Positions 34,847-43,485 of a stretch of DNA of 64,000 nucleotides are shown one piece after another. Every line of letters starts with the position of its first letter. The first letter of the stretch is position 1. The stretch is from contig CP076040.1 of the NCBI GenBank assembly GCA_014529675.2, positions 2,313,894 through 2,377,893 on the forward strand, given 5' to 3'. The notes under the pieces were generated by a model. The model did not search any database, was not told the origin of the DNA, and saw only the letters and a list, made by a program, of their open reading frames with translations. This DNA is from Opitutia bacterium ISCC 52 (GTDB lineage Bacteria; Verrucomicrobiota; Verrucomicrobiia; Opitutales; UBA2995). The position numbers and the translations under genes are program-made.

Positions 34847-37084
34847 TCAAGGACTAATCTTTTTAGCTCCTGCCACGTCTTCATTGCCTAGAAGATACGC
34901 CTGGCGCCGCTCCATAAACCCTCGCAATGTCCGCTCCTCATCTACCCCACCATTATCAAAAGCCGCGTAGAATGCCTCTGTGGTATCCAGCTTGCGGGTA
35001 TCCTCTTCGACCACTTCTTCGATCAAAGCCTGATAACGAAGGATCCTCGGCCCGCTCTTTTCCCAATCGAGCCAGTTCTCAGCAATATCGCGGACATAGC
35101 TTAAATACCGGGCGCGTAGTTCAGGAACCAACAATAGCTTCGAAGCAAGCGGCTTACTTTCGTCGTTCGCCAGCACCAGTGGATCCAAATCGACGCCGCC
35201 ACCGCCGGGTCGACCTCCTCCTGGAGCACCACCGGCACCTCTTCCTCCTGCAGGTCCTCCGCGGCCGCCCACTCCTCTGAATCCACCAGGATTTTGTCCA
35301 CCCGCAGCTCTCTGACGGAGCCTCGACAAGGTTTGGTCCAATCCTTCAGTTAATTGATCCACGGCGAGTTCGTTGTTTTGATCTTCATCCCACTCCGCGT
35401 ACCAATCCCCCAAAAGCTTCAGGAGATCAGAATGCATCACAAAACCATCTCCATCCGCATCGATTGATCTAAATAAGTAGCGGCCCGTAAACCCAATCGG
35501 TGAGAATCCCCCACGTCCTTGAAAAGGCTGACCACCTTCATTGCCCCATTGACTCAAGGTAGAAATGAATTGTTCAGCAGTCATACTCGCCGAGATATCC
35601 ATCTCAGATTCCGTAAACCAGACATCGGCGATACCCACAAACTCGTCACGATCAATTTGGCGATCGTTGTTTACATCAGCCTGAGCAATAAGGCCAGGCG
35701 CCAAAAATGTACCAGGCGAAAAGCCTCCCGGTCCACCGCGGCCTCTTCCTCCTTGGCCACGACCTCCGCGAGCGCCACCTGGGCCACCACCTCCACGTCC
35801 GACCGAAAAGGTCTCGTTGGCATCGTAAGGGAAAATATGGAATTTTCCATGTGGGTCCTGATAAAGGTTATAGTCACTTGCTCGAGTCCAGAAGCCGTCC
35901 CCGTTTACAAAAACATTGTCCAGAGCAAGAAACTTAAGAACACCATCCACATTGAGAATTTGAGCAAGTGCACTTTCGAGTAATTCGCTTGGCGCATTGT
36001 TTAAGGTATCAAAAAGAAGCATGAGCCCAACCCAACTTTTTGGATCCTCTCTGGTCTTAAGCTCGAAGGTCGAGCGGTAGGAATCAATATCGTCTCCCAA
36101 ATAGCTAAAGCCACCTTGACCTAGCGGACTTCCAGGTACCTTCCAACGGGCACCCATAGGAGTGCCAAAGAAGTCCCTGGTGAAGTTGGAATCAAACTGC
36201 TGCACATTGATATACAGTCCCCAGCTTTCACCATTAATCACCAAGCGGACAAAATTCGCTTTAAATGCCGGAATGTACTGCCGAGCAATTTCGTAGTATA
36301 GCACGTTTCGAAGGAAGGTCGGATCACTGTGAGAATTAAGTAGATTCAGTGTATTGTAGCCGCCGATTTCCTGTTTCGGATATACCATATCGAGTGTCAG
36401 ATTTAGAGGGCGCTTCCGACCACTCCCGATTGAGCTATAGGACGTGTTACCGCGGAACCGAACACCTACATGACGAAGTTTCTGGCCATCGACCTCCAGG
36501 CTTGCCGGCACATCAACATCGGTATCATGAAACTTCTCAAGCTCGTCCTCCCAATCATCACTTTCGAACTCGAGGAACAAACTACGTAAAGTAAATGGAT
36601 CATAGAGTGGCGCATCGGGATAGGAAGCCACATCTGAAGGTGTCATTTGTGGACCCGTTTCTGGCTCTCCTTGATCACCTCCACCGCCACCAAATCTTCC
36701 TCCTCCACGAAAGCCACCACGGCCACCGCCTGGACCTCCATTGGCTCGCTCGGTTTCCAAATGCACAAGCGCTGCTTCTCGTTCGGTCGCATTGAGCCAG
36801 CCGTTGTTATCCTCATCGAACTGCTCAAGAACTTTGGTGGTCTGACGCCTAGCTCCACCTGGACCTGCTTGTCCTCCCGGACCTCCGGCTCCTGGTCCTC
36901 CGAAAGCAGGTAAGTCCGCTATATCTGAAAGTGCATCATTCTCCAAAGAAGCAGCCTCTTCATCTGGTAAAGCGTTTGACCGGACGACCAAAATCAGGAC
37001 AACGGCTACCACTCCCAAGGCCCCAACACCCAAGATCAAGTCGAGCACCGAAGAACGAGGAAGATGGGAAAGTGGGCGTTTCAT
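34847..37084 (-). CDS. CotH-like kinase with EF-hands and Gly-rich segments, membrane-anchored
   Basis: 745 residues. One N-terminal membrane helix (about 14-34), then Gly-rich spacers, an EF-hand (DEDNNGWLNATE, 90-101) and a CotH kinase-like domain from about residue 155 (LRHVGVRFRGNTSY, KRPLNLTLDM, LLNSHSDPTFLRN, GLYINVQQFD, SDYNLYQDPHGKFHIFPYDANETF). The PYDANETF Asp corresponds to the catalytic DLD of CotH-type kinases. Inserted after the kinase core are further Gly-rich blocks and three more EF-hand-like loops (DVNNDRQIDRDEF, DADGDGFVMHSD, DEDQNNELAVDQ), so Ca2+ binding is likely. It is 26 bases downstream of the VTC gene in a conserved cassette; the phosphorylated target is unknown. Confidence 0.82.
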   Translation of the reverse strand: MKRPLSHLPRSSVLDLILGVGALGVVAVVLILVVRSNALPDEEAASLENDALSDIADLPAFGGPGAGGPGGQAGPGGARRQTTKVLEQFDEDNNGWLNATEREAALVHLETERANGGPGGGRGGFRGGGRFGGGGGDQGEPETGPQMTPSDVASYPDAPLYDPFTLRSLFLEFESDDWEDELEKFHDTDVDVPASLEVDGQKLRHVGVRFRGNTSYSSIGSGRKRPLNLTLDMVYPKQEIGGYNTLNLLNSHSDPTFLRNVLYYEIARQYIPAFKANFVRLVINGESWGLYINVQQFDSNFTRDFFGTPMGARWKVPGSPLGQGGFSYLGDDIDSYRSTFELKTREDPKSWVGLMLLFDTLNNAPSELLESALAQILNVDGVLKFLALDNVFVNGDGFWTRASDYNLYQDPHGKFHIFPYDANETFSVGRGGGGPGGARGGRGQGGRGRGGPGGFSPGTFLAPGLIAQADVNNDRQIDRDEFVGIADVWFTESEMDISASMTAEQFISTLSQWGNEGGQPFQGRGGFSPIGFTGRYLFRSIDADGDGFVMHSDLLKLLGDWYAEWDEDQNNELAVDQLTEGLDQTLSRLRQRAAGGQNPGGFRGVGGRGGPAGGRGAGGAPGGGRPGGGGVDLDPLVLANDESKPLASKLLLVPELRARYLSYVRDIAENWLDWEKSGPRILRYQALIEEVVEEDTRKLDTTEAFYAAFDNGGVDEERTLRGFMERRQAYLLGNEDVAGAKKISP

Positions 37085-37110
37085 GAGAACTTTAAAATTT
37101 TAAATTTAGC

Positions 37111-37809
37111 TCAGGCACGACGAGTCGCTTCAATACCTAGCAAGTATTTGGAGCAGCGTACTACGCGGCAGGGAAACCAACCCGCAATGTCAGCGGCATC
37201 ATCCGGATCGGCCGGCATGTATTTAAGTTCAATAACGACCGAGTATTCTTCGGGCGACTGACTCGCCAGGGATTCAGTTGTGTTGTCAGGCTCGTAGAAA
37301 GATAGATTGGAATCCACCGTCAGGCGTACTCGGCCATCCCCACTGAGGTAGTAATGACGATGATAGCGATTAATCAGGCTGGGTTGCCGATAATCGAGAC
37401 AGGACCACAATAAATTCTCTTTTTCGAGATCTCTCAACATATCCCTTAAAGTAGACTCCGTCAGACTTCCATTCAGGGACATGGGAGTTAATACGCTTGA
37501 GCGCTTCCCATTCACAATACCCCGTTTATGTTTAATTTCAAAAACAGGTTTAGGGATCGATCCTCGCAGCTCACCGTACCAACGGATCCGGCTCTTGCTT
37601 CTAATAGCCAGGCCTGTGACGTGGTCGTGATAATCGTTCAATCCTTCCGAATCGAGATAAACATTATTCACCCAACGTGGCGGAAAGGCCTCATGAAATC
37701 CACAAGGATGCTGACGAACCAAGGCTAACACCTCCGCTAGAGCATAACCAGCCGGAACCAGCTTGCGCTCGTGGCGAAATTCTTCACTTGCCGTAATCAC
37801 AACAGGCAT
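37111..37809 (-). CDS. VTC-domain protein (polyphosphate polymerase-like)
   Basis: 232 residues, entirely a VTC domain of the triphosphate-tunnel type. Tunnel-lining charged residues are present in the expected order: FRHERKLVP near the start, VNNVYLDS, RSKSRIRWYG, VFEIKHKRG, YSVVIELKY and VVRCSKYLLG. Eukaryotic Vtc4 makes polyphosphate from ATP; bacterial stand-alone VTC proteins of this kind usually sit beside DUF4956 and CotH genes, as here (11 and 26 bases). It is probably cytoplasmic and works with the DUF4956 membrane protein. Confidence 0.82.
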   Translation of the reverse strand: MPVVITASEEFRHERKLVPAGYALAEVLALVRQHPCGFHEAFPPRWVNNVYLDSEGLNDYHDHVTGLAIRSKSRIRWYGELRGSIPKPVFEIKHKRGIVNGKRSSVLTPMSLNGSLTESTLRDMLRDLEKENLLWSCLDYRQPSLINRYHRHYYLSGDGRVRLTVDSNLSFYEPDNTTESLASQSPEEYSVVIELKYMPADPDDAADIAGWFPCRVVRCSKYLLGIEATRRA

Positions 37810-37820
37810 CGAGGATGGGA

Positions 37821-38507
37821 TTAATGATTTAAGCCGCCATCCTCAACGCAACTTATCTCAACCGACGGGCTGAGTTTACGGACACTCTCGCTAAACGATT
37901 CAATACCTTGGGCATCCGTAAAACCGACGCGGAACGAAGCTCGCATGAGCTCAGGCCCATCATCCATTCGCCTCAAACTGGCCGTGGCTCCAACACTGGC
38001 GAGCGCATCCAGAATCTGCTGAGTATTCAGTTTATCAGGAGCGGAACTGTTAATGGTAAGAAATAGATTTCCCGAATCGGTCTTTGGACGGGATAGGCTT
38101 CTCAATGCTACGAGCCCAAGGATCAAAACAAAGGCGACTACCGTTACTAATCCCTGGCCTGCTCCCAAACCTAACCCAACGGAAATTGCCAGGAATAGAA
38201 AGGCCAGCTCCTCGGGTTCCTTAATGGCCGCCCTGAAACGAACAATCGAAAGCGCCCCTACCAAGCCAAGTGATAAAGCGAGCGATGATTTCACAATGCT
38301 GATAATCAGCGTCGTTGTCACCGTCAGTAACAGGAAGTTTCGGGCAAACTGTCGTCGATTGGAAAGAGCGGTGCCAAAGCGAATGTAGGCGAGGCCCAAA
38401 ATCCAACCTAGCAGAGCAGCCGTTAGCAGGCTAATGGCGAAAGTCGGCAGTGACTCGATAGTCACGGGGTTCATGAACAATTCATTGAAGCTATTTTTTA
38501 GTTCCAT
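37821..38507 (-). CDS. DUF4956 family membrane protein
   Basis: 228 residues: about four membrane helices in the first 145 residues, with the family motif SLALSLGLVGALSIVRFRAAIKEPEE and AISVGLGLGAGQG, then a cytoplasmic ferredoxin-like C-terminal domain (about 150-228). The MgtC-like IVRFR segment is typical. First gene of the DUF4956-VTC-CotH cassette, so it probably provides the membrane platform. Biochemical function not established. Confidence 0.82.
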   Translation of the reverse strand: MELKNSFNELFMNPVTIESLPTFAISLLTAALLGWILGLAYIRFGTALSNRRQFARNFLLLTVTTTLIISIVKSSLALSLGLVGALSIVRFRAAIKEPEELAFLFLAISVGLGLGAGQGLVTVVAFVLILGLVALRSLSRPKTDSGNLFLTINSSAPDKLNTQQILDALASVGATASLRRMDDGPELMRASFRVGFTDAQGIESFSESVRKLSPSVEISCVEDGGLNH

Positions 38508-38647
38508 AAACTTGGCGTAATATTTCGTAGGCTATCTGCTACAGATTCCTCAATTGGATAACTAATGGATCAGTAAAAAGGTTACGATGAATTTAATCCA
38601 TAAAAAATCGCTGGACCTTATACCTGTATCCAATCGACGAATGCACC

Positions 38648-39206
38648 TCAGAATTCATCAAGATCGTTTCCGAGTATGACCTTACCGGAATAGAGAGCCT
38701 CAACTTCAGTCTTCGCTGTTTCAATCGGAGCACCGTAATGAAGAATATGAGTCAGCACAAGCACCCCGGGCTTTGTCTTGTTCGCAATTTCAGCAAGCTC
38801 GCTGGTCAGCGTATGCGCGGATCGATGATAAGCCTGCCAATCAGGCGGCAGCGCTTTCCAACCCTCCTCACTGATGACCTCATGAATGAGAATATCGACT
38901 CCTTTTGCCTTTTCTAGGAGCTTCTCACTATAGCTTGTATCACCGGAGAATACGATCGATTTGTCCGAAGTCACAATTTTGTAGCCATAGGCAGGATGAA
39001 TGGAGCCATGACTGACAATAAAAGCCTCCGCCGGCATCAAAAAGAAAAGCCTCACCATTAGAGCTGATGACAAGGCCTGAACCTGAACGTTCTTCATCTG
39101 GAACTGGGGTACCTGTGCTCAAAAGAATCTCCCTTGTTTGTGCCTCAACATAGACAAATCCACTGATTACAGATAAGATCAACAGAATGGGTTTCAAGAT
39201 TATCAT
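38648..39206 (-). pseudogene. Metallo-beta-lactamase-fold hydrolase with internal deletion and frameshift
   Basis: The minus-strand frame from ATG 39206 gives a signal peptide (MIILKPILLILSVISG) and the N-terminal MBL strand LLSTGTPVPDEERSGSG...FLFDAGGG. At about 39020-39030 the sequence jumps to another frame that resumes in the last third of the fold: FIVSHGSIHPAYGYKI, IVFSGDT, DILIHEV and LTHILHYG. The middle, with the HxHxDH metal motif, is missing (roughly 150 residues against typical relatives). The 9-mer gaggctttt occurs at both 39045-39053 and 39020-39028 (complement). A working enzyme is not expected. Confidence 0.78.
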
Positions 39207-39243
39207 GGTTTTAAAACTACGGAGAATTGTATTAAAACAAACC

Positions 39244-40878
39244 CTACATAAACAACAAGTAGATACCCACGTAAACAACTCCCACAATGCCAAGCCACAG
39301 TTTGAATTGCTTATTCTCAGCAGCGGTGGGCTCCATACCGGTCAAACGGGTGCTTTTCATTTCGGCAAAGGATTCCGAACCGTCGCCTTTCGTAAGGAAA
39401 GAAATACCAAAGAGCAGAACAAAACCGCTGACAGTGAGAAACACAGCCCCATGGAGAAAATGCATATCCAAGAATCCTAAACCCATTGAATGTGCCAAGG
39501 CATTGAGCGCATTGTTATCGGCGATCAGCCACATAACAAGCCCAAGAACGGACCCAATAATGAGGGTCCAAAACCCAGCTTTACGATTTGGATAAGGTGA
39601 AAGTAGTCCTCCTATAAAGCAGGCAAGCAAGCCCCCAACCGAATAGGAATTAAACTTGGCCAGATAATCGAAAAGGAACTTAAAATGTGGAATGACAAAT
39701 ATCGCCCAGATCATTCCCATTATGATAATAACAGCCCCCACGACTCTACCGACTTTCACGAGCTCCTTCTCTGAAGCATTGGGCCTGGCAGGCTGATACC
39801 AATCAATGGTGATCAGACTAGATGCGGAACAGATATTGGAATCCACCGAGCTCATCAATGCGGCTACCAATCCGGAAAGCGTGAGGCCAATTAATCCGCT
39901 CGGCAATAAAGAGCGCACCATAGCTGAGTAAATCTGGTCCTCAGTCTCAGGAGGCGTGGTAAAGAAGCCGTCTTTGAGCAATACCAACCCGACGATTCCC
40001 GGAAGCACGATAATAAACACCGTGAGTGCTTTCAGTAAACCTGCAAACAATCCTCCCATGCGGCCCTGATGAATACTTTTTGCGGCCATCGCACGTTGCA
40101 CGATCGTATGGTTCATTGAGCAGTAATAAAACGCATGTACCGTTAATCCGAATACTACACCTGTCCAAGGAATAACCGGATGATTGGCCGGGCGAAATAA
40201 AGACAGCATATCCTCACCCCCACTCGCTTTCAATGACTCCATCTTGACAAGGAAGCTATCAATGCCACCCGCAGCATGAAGCCCAAAACCGAGCACTAAA
40301 AAACCTCCTATAACCAAAATGAACATTTGGAGAAAATCGGTGACCACCACGGCTTTCAATCCACCAATCACGGCATACACTCCTGTGGTCGCACAAAGAA
40401 TTAAAATCCCAGGCAAAATGGAGTCCCAACCGAACATATCCCGCATGACCTGACCACCCGCATAAAGCGAAAGGGGCACCGCATTTAAACCGATGAATAG
40501 AATCGTTATAATCGAAAGAAACTTCCGCGACTCGAGACCGTAACGAATCTCCAGGAACTGTGGGGCTGTTTTTATCCCCAATCGAATGAAGGTCGGCAGA
40601 AATATGAGGCCCATCAAAGCAAAACCCAACACTCCAGCCAATTGGTAGTTAGCCACGGCAATCCCCACCGCAACAGCCAAACCAGCCTGCCCCACGAATT
40701 GCTCAGCCGAAATGTTGGTGGCAAAGAGAGATGCCCCAATCATTGGCCATCGCATAGAGCGACCGGCGAGGAAGTAATCGTCTGAATCGGAAACCTTGCG
40801 ACCAATCCGAACAGTTATGATGAAGATAAAGACAAAGTAACAGGCAATGATGGAGAAATCGAGCCAGGAGATATTCAT
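39244..40878 (-). CDS. Sodium:solute symporter (SSS/SGLT family), probably sugar
   Basis: 544 residues with about 14 membrane helices. SSS signatures: DDYFLAGRSMRWPMIGASLFATNISAEQFVGQAG, a sodium-site segment, and GLTLSGLVAALMSSVDSNICSASSLITIDWY in helix 8. The AGRSMRWPMIGASLFATNIS block is typical of the SGLT-like sugar and organic-solute group. It lies 12 bases after the L-rhamnose mutarotase gene, so a 6-deoxyhexose or related sugar is a good guess for its cargo. Confidence 0.85.
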   Translation of the reverse strand: MNISWLDFSIIACYFVFIFIITVRIGRKVSDSDDYFLAGRSMRWPMIGASLFATNISAEQFVGQAGLAVAVGIAVANYQLAGVLGFALMGLIFLPTFIRLGIKTAPQFLEIRYGLESRKFLSIITILFIGLNAVPLSLYAGGQVMRDMFGWDSILPGILILCATTGVYAVIGGLKAVVVTDFLQMFILVIGGFLVLGFGLHAAGGIDSFLVKMESLKASGGEDMLSLFRPANHPVIPWTGVVFGLTVHAFYYCSMNHTIVQRAMAAKSIHQGRMGGLFAGLLKALTVFIIVLPGIVGLVLLKDGFFTTPPETEDQIYSAMVRSLLPSGLIGLTLSGLVAALMSSVDSNICSASSLITIDWYQPARPNASEKELVKVGRVVGAVIIIMGMIWAIFVIPHFKFLFDYLAKFNSYSVGGLLACFIGGLLSPYPNRKAGFWTLIIGSVLGLVMWLIADNNALNALAHSMGLGFLDMHFLHGAVFLTVSGFVLLFGISFLTKGDGSESFAEMKSTRLTGMEPTAAENKQFKLWLGIVGVVYVGIYLLFM

Positions 40879-40890
40879 AGGTAATACTAA

Positions 40891-41205
40891 CTATTCAGCG
40901 TGAAATACTTCCTTCAAGGGGATTGCCACCGGAGAGTTATCCGGATTGCACTCCATAATATCGGACATATAGGCCCACCACTTTTTAACAATTTCTGTAT
41001 CCGGCAACTGATCGGCCGTGTGATTATCTGAGAGTTTTTGAACCGCAAAGAGAGTCAGGGTTTCCTCATCGAGGAATATCGAATAATCGGATACACCGGC
41101 TGCAGATAACTCTTCTGACAATTCCGGCCAAATCTCGTCATGCCGTTTTTTGTATTCTTCCTCAAAGCCGGCTTTGAGTTTCATTTTAAATGCGTTGCGT
41201 ATCAT
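40891..41205 (-). CDS. rhaM: L-rhamnose mutarotase
   Basis: 104 residues, full family length. Diagnostic sequence: KRHDEIWPELSEEL with catalytic His22, SIFLDEETLTLFA, the tryptophan pair in KKWWAYMSDIM, and NPDNSPVAIPLKEVF. It interconverts anomers of L-rhamnose (some relatives take L-fucose). Upstream an alpha/beta-hydrolase ends 8 bases before it and an SSS carrier follows after 12 bases, so the trio is probably one unit for uptake of a deoxyhexose. No rhamnose isomerase, kinase or aldolase of the RhaBAD type is in the window. Confidence 0.9.
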   Translation of the reverse strand: MIRNAFKMKLKAGFEEEYKKRHDEIWPELSEELSAAGVSDYSIFLDEETLTLFAVQKLSDNHTADQLPDTEIVKKWWAYMSDIMECNPDNSPVAIPLKEVFHAE

Positions 41206-41213
41206 CTTCCAAT

Positions 41214-41957
41214 CTATGCCAGGCTTCTAAGCCACGAAACGACAGCTTCTAAAAGCGCTGCTTTGTGGGAGGGTTCGTTAAAACTGTGGTCTGCACCCTC
41301 TACGGATAGTAAATCGACCGAATCACCTTTGAGTCTTTTGACAGTTTCGCTGTCCTGAGGAAGCACGACATCGTCACCCGTACCGTGCACCAGCAACCAG
41401 GGCACCTCGACCTTGCAAATCCAAGATTCGACATTGCCAACGGTAGTACACAGATCGTTCATAAACAAGGAGGACAGTGGACAATCCGTTTCTTCCCACA
41501 TGAGTCCTGCATCGGGGACCTCTTCTCCAAACTCTGTTTGAGCAAACGCTTTGGTATCGACCATTCCAGCCATAGATACCAGAGCGTTGATACGCTTGTC
41601 CTCTGCTGCCCGAATAACACCTACCGCTGCACCCATGCTATGACCGAGGTAGCACACCTTAGAATAAGATCCAGATACAGCGTTCAACGCAACAGCTAGA
41701 TCTTCGACTTCCTTGGAAATGTTTGAATCCACAAATCTACCTTCAGAATCACCATTGCCAGAAAAAGAAAAACGGAGGGTATCAATCCCTGCTTTATTCA
41801 AAGCATCAGCGGTATCGGCAACTATGGGTCGATCCTTATTCCCCGTGACTCCGTGTCCAAGAACGGCAATCCATTCGCTTTGTTCGGAGTCGTGGTCGCC
41901 TTTGGAAAATTCGAAATCCAGCCCCTCCCCTTCCTTGTTCTTTATCGTATCGATCAT
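41214..41957 (-). CDS. Alpha/beta-hydrolase, serine-aminopeptidase/esterase type
   Basis: 247 residues, no signal peptide, so cytoplasmic. LGHGVTGNKDRP gives the oxyanion region, GHSMG holds the nucleophilic Ser, HGTGDDVV the Asp and ADHSFNE the His. The small cap and length match the lysophospholipase/serine aminopeptidase-like hydrolases. It leads the RhaM-SSS unit with an 8-base gap, so a sugar ester is a possible substrate. Specificity is not visible. Confidence 0.8.
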   Translation of the reverse strand: MIDTIKNKEGEGLDFEFSKGDHDSEQSEWIAVLGHGVTGNKDRPIVADTADALNKAGIDTLRFSFSGNGDSEGRFVDSNISKEVEDLAVALNAVSGSYSKVCYLGHSMGAAVGVIRAAEDKRINALVSMAGMVDTKAFAQTEFGEEVPDAGLMWEETDCPLSSLFMNDLCTTVGNVESWICKVEVPWLLVHGTGDDVVLPQDSETVKRLKGDSVDLLSVEGADHSFNEPSHKAALLEAVVSWLRSLA

Positions 41958-42090
41958 TTCTATTCTTCAATTTTTCAACAAGACTCATGAGTTTCTTCAA
42001 CGCGTCAATCGTCTCCTCAGAAATGTTCATTGCAATCGGAGGAATTGAGATACATACAAAATCTTTGCTCTAACCCTGAGATCCAAGTTT

Positions 42091-43473
42091 ATGAGTCGCG
42101 CACCTTCATGTATCATTATCACACTACTAACCTACCTGGTCATGACGATACACTCCGTAGCCGAATCTCCCAATTTTGTGGTCATCCTCACAGACGATCA
42201 AAGCTGGGTGGGCAGCTCTCTTGAAATTATTCCAGGAGATGAACATACCAAAAGCGATTACTACCGGACGCCCCACATCGAACGGCTGGCCTCGACAGGA
42301 ATCAGATTCACTCAAGGCTATTCGCCGGCTCCATTTTGTTGTCCTACCCGACGCAGCATTCTGATTGGGCAAACACCGGCTCGCCACATTTATCAAAAAG
42401 ATCAGCGGAACTGGACCGTGAATTATCGAAAGCAGCTGAGTATTCCACAGATGCTCAAGTCAGCGAATCCCGACTATCGCGCTGCACACTTCGGCAAATG
42501 GGACTTTCGTTTCGATGATGTCACACCCGAGGAAATGGGTTACGATATCAGTGATGGGGTTACGACCAATGGCACCGGAGGCGGCAAAGGCAGTGGAGGT
42601 CCATCACCTCAGGAAGATCCGAAATTGATTTGGGGCATCACGGAACGCGCGAGTGAATTTATGGAGACACAGTCGCAAGCGGGACACCCCTTCTACCTAC
42701 AGGTTTCTCACTATGCTGTGCATTTGGATATTTTCTACCGGGAGCAAACGCTCAAGAAAACGAGTAACTGGCGAAAAGGACAGAAACACTCTATGCCGGA
42801 ATTTGCAGCTATGACATCCGACGTGGATACGGGCATTGGACTATTAATCGACAAGATCGATTCACTCGGGCTGACAGATTCGACTTACATTTTCTTCCTT
42901 TCCGATAACGGTGGAAGAAACGGTATTCCTGGTCAGGATGATCCTGAAGTTCACCGAAACGACCCATTGCGCGAAGGAAAAGGTACTGTTTACGAAGGTG
43001 GAGTTCGTGTGCCTTTTATCATTTCCGGACCCGGCGTTGATAAAAACGCTATCAGCGATGTTGTTGTTACCGGTCTGGACATCCTCCCGACTCTGGCTGA
43101 GCTTGCAGGTTATAAGAAGGCTCTACCCAAGGCCCTAGACGGTGGTAGCCTGAGCCCAATGATTCACAATGGGGGACGTGGAAAGGTTCAGCGCAATAAT
43201 CCCTTTTTCATCTTTCACCAGGCAGTTGCTCGCGATGCCGAGACATCCCTAATTCTCGGCGACTATAAATTAGTCAAAACCTGGGATAGGGATCGCCTTG
43301 AGCTCTTCGACATATCCAAGGACATCGGTGAATCGAAAGACCTTTCTAAAAAGAATCCCAAGAAGGCAGAGGAACTCCATCGGCACATGGTAAACTTCCT
43401 AAAAGAGGTCGGAGCCGAAACGAGGAAAGTCGGATCCAAAGCTGAGGTCTATGAAAACGCGAAGCCTCTATAA
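42091..43473 (+). CDS. Secreted type I sulfatase
   Basis: 460 residues with a signal peptide ending near VAES (residue 25). Motifs: ILTDDQSWVG metal site, formylglycine motif C83-C-P-T-R followed by RSILIGQTPARH, FGKWDFRFD replacing GKWHLG, SHYAVHL and FLSDNGGRNG. A second cysteine (Cys84) directly follows the formylglycine cysteine, which is uncommon. A GTGGGKGSGG loop lies in the middle. It is divergent from the hydrolase-RhaM-SSS unit and convergent with the ABC sugar importer, so it probably belongs to the same sugar-acquisition region. Confidence 0.9.
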   Translation: MSRAPSCIIITLLTYLVMTIHSVAESPNFVVILTDDQSWVGSSLEIIPGDEHTKSDYYRTPHIERLASTGIRFTQGYSPAPFCCPTRRSILIGQTPARHIYQKDQRNWTVNYRKQLSIPQMLKSANPDYRAAHFGKWDFRFDDVTPEEMGYDISDGVTTNGTGGGKGSGGPSPQEDPKLIWGITERASEFMETQSQAGHPFYLQVSHYAVHLDIFYREQTLKKTSNWRKGQKHSMPEFAAMTSDVDTGIGLLIDKIDSLGLTDSTYIFFLSDNGGRNGIPGQDDPEVHRNDPLREGKGTVYEGGVRVPFIISGPGVDKNAISDVVVTGLDILPTLAELAGYKKALPKALDGGSLSPMIHNGGRGKVQRNNPFFIFHQAVARDAETSLILGDYKLVKTWDRDRLELFDISKDIGESKDLSKKNPKKAEELHRHMVNFLKEVGAETRKVGSKAEVYENAKPL

Positions 43474-43485
43474 TTTCCCCATCAC

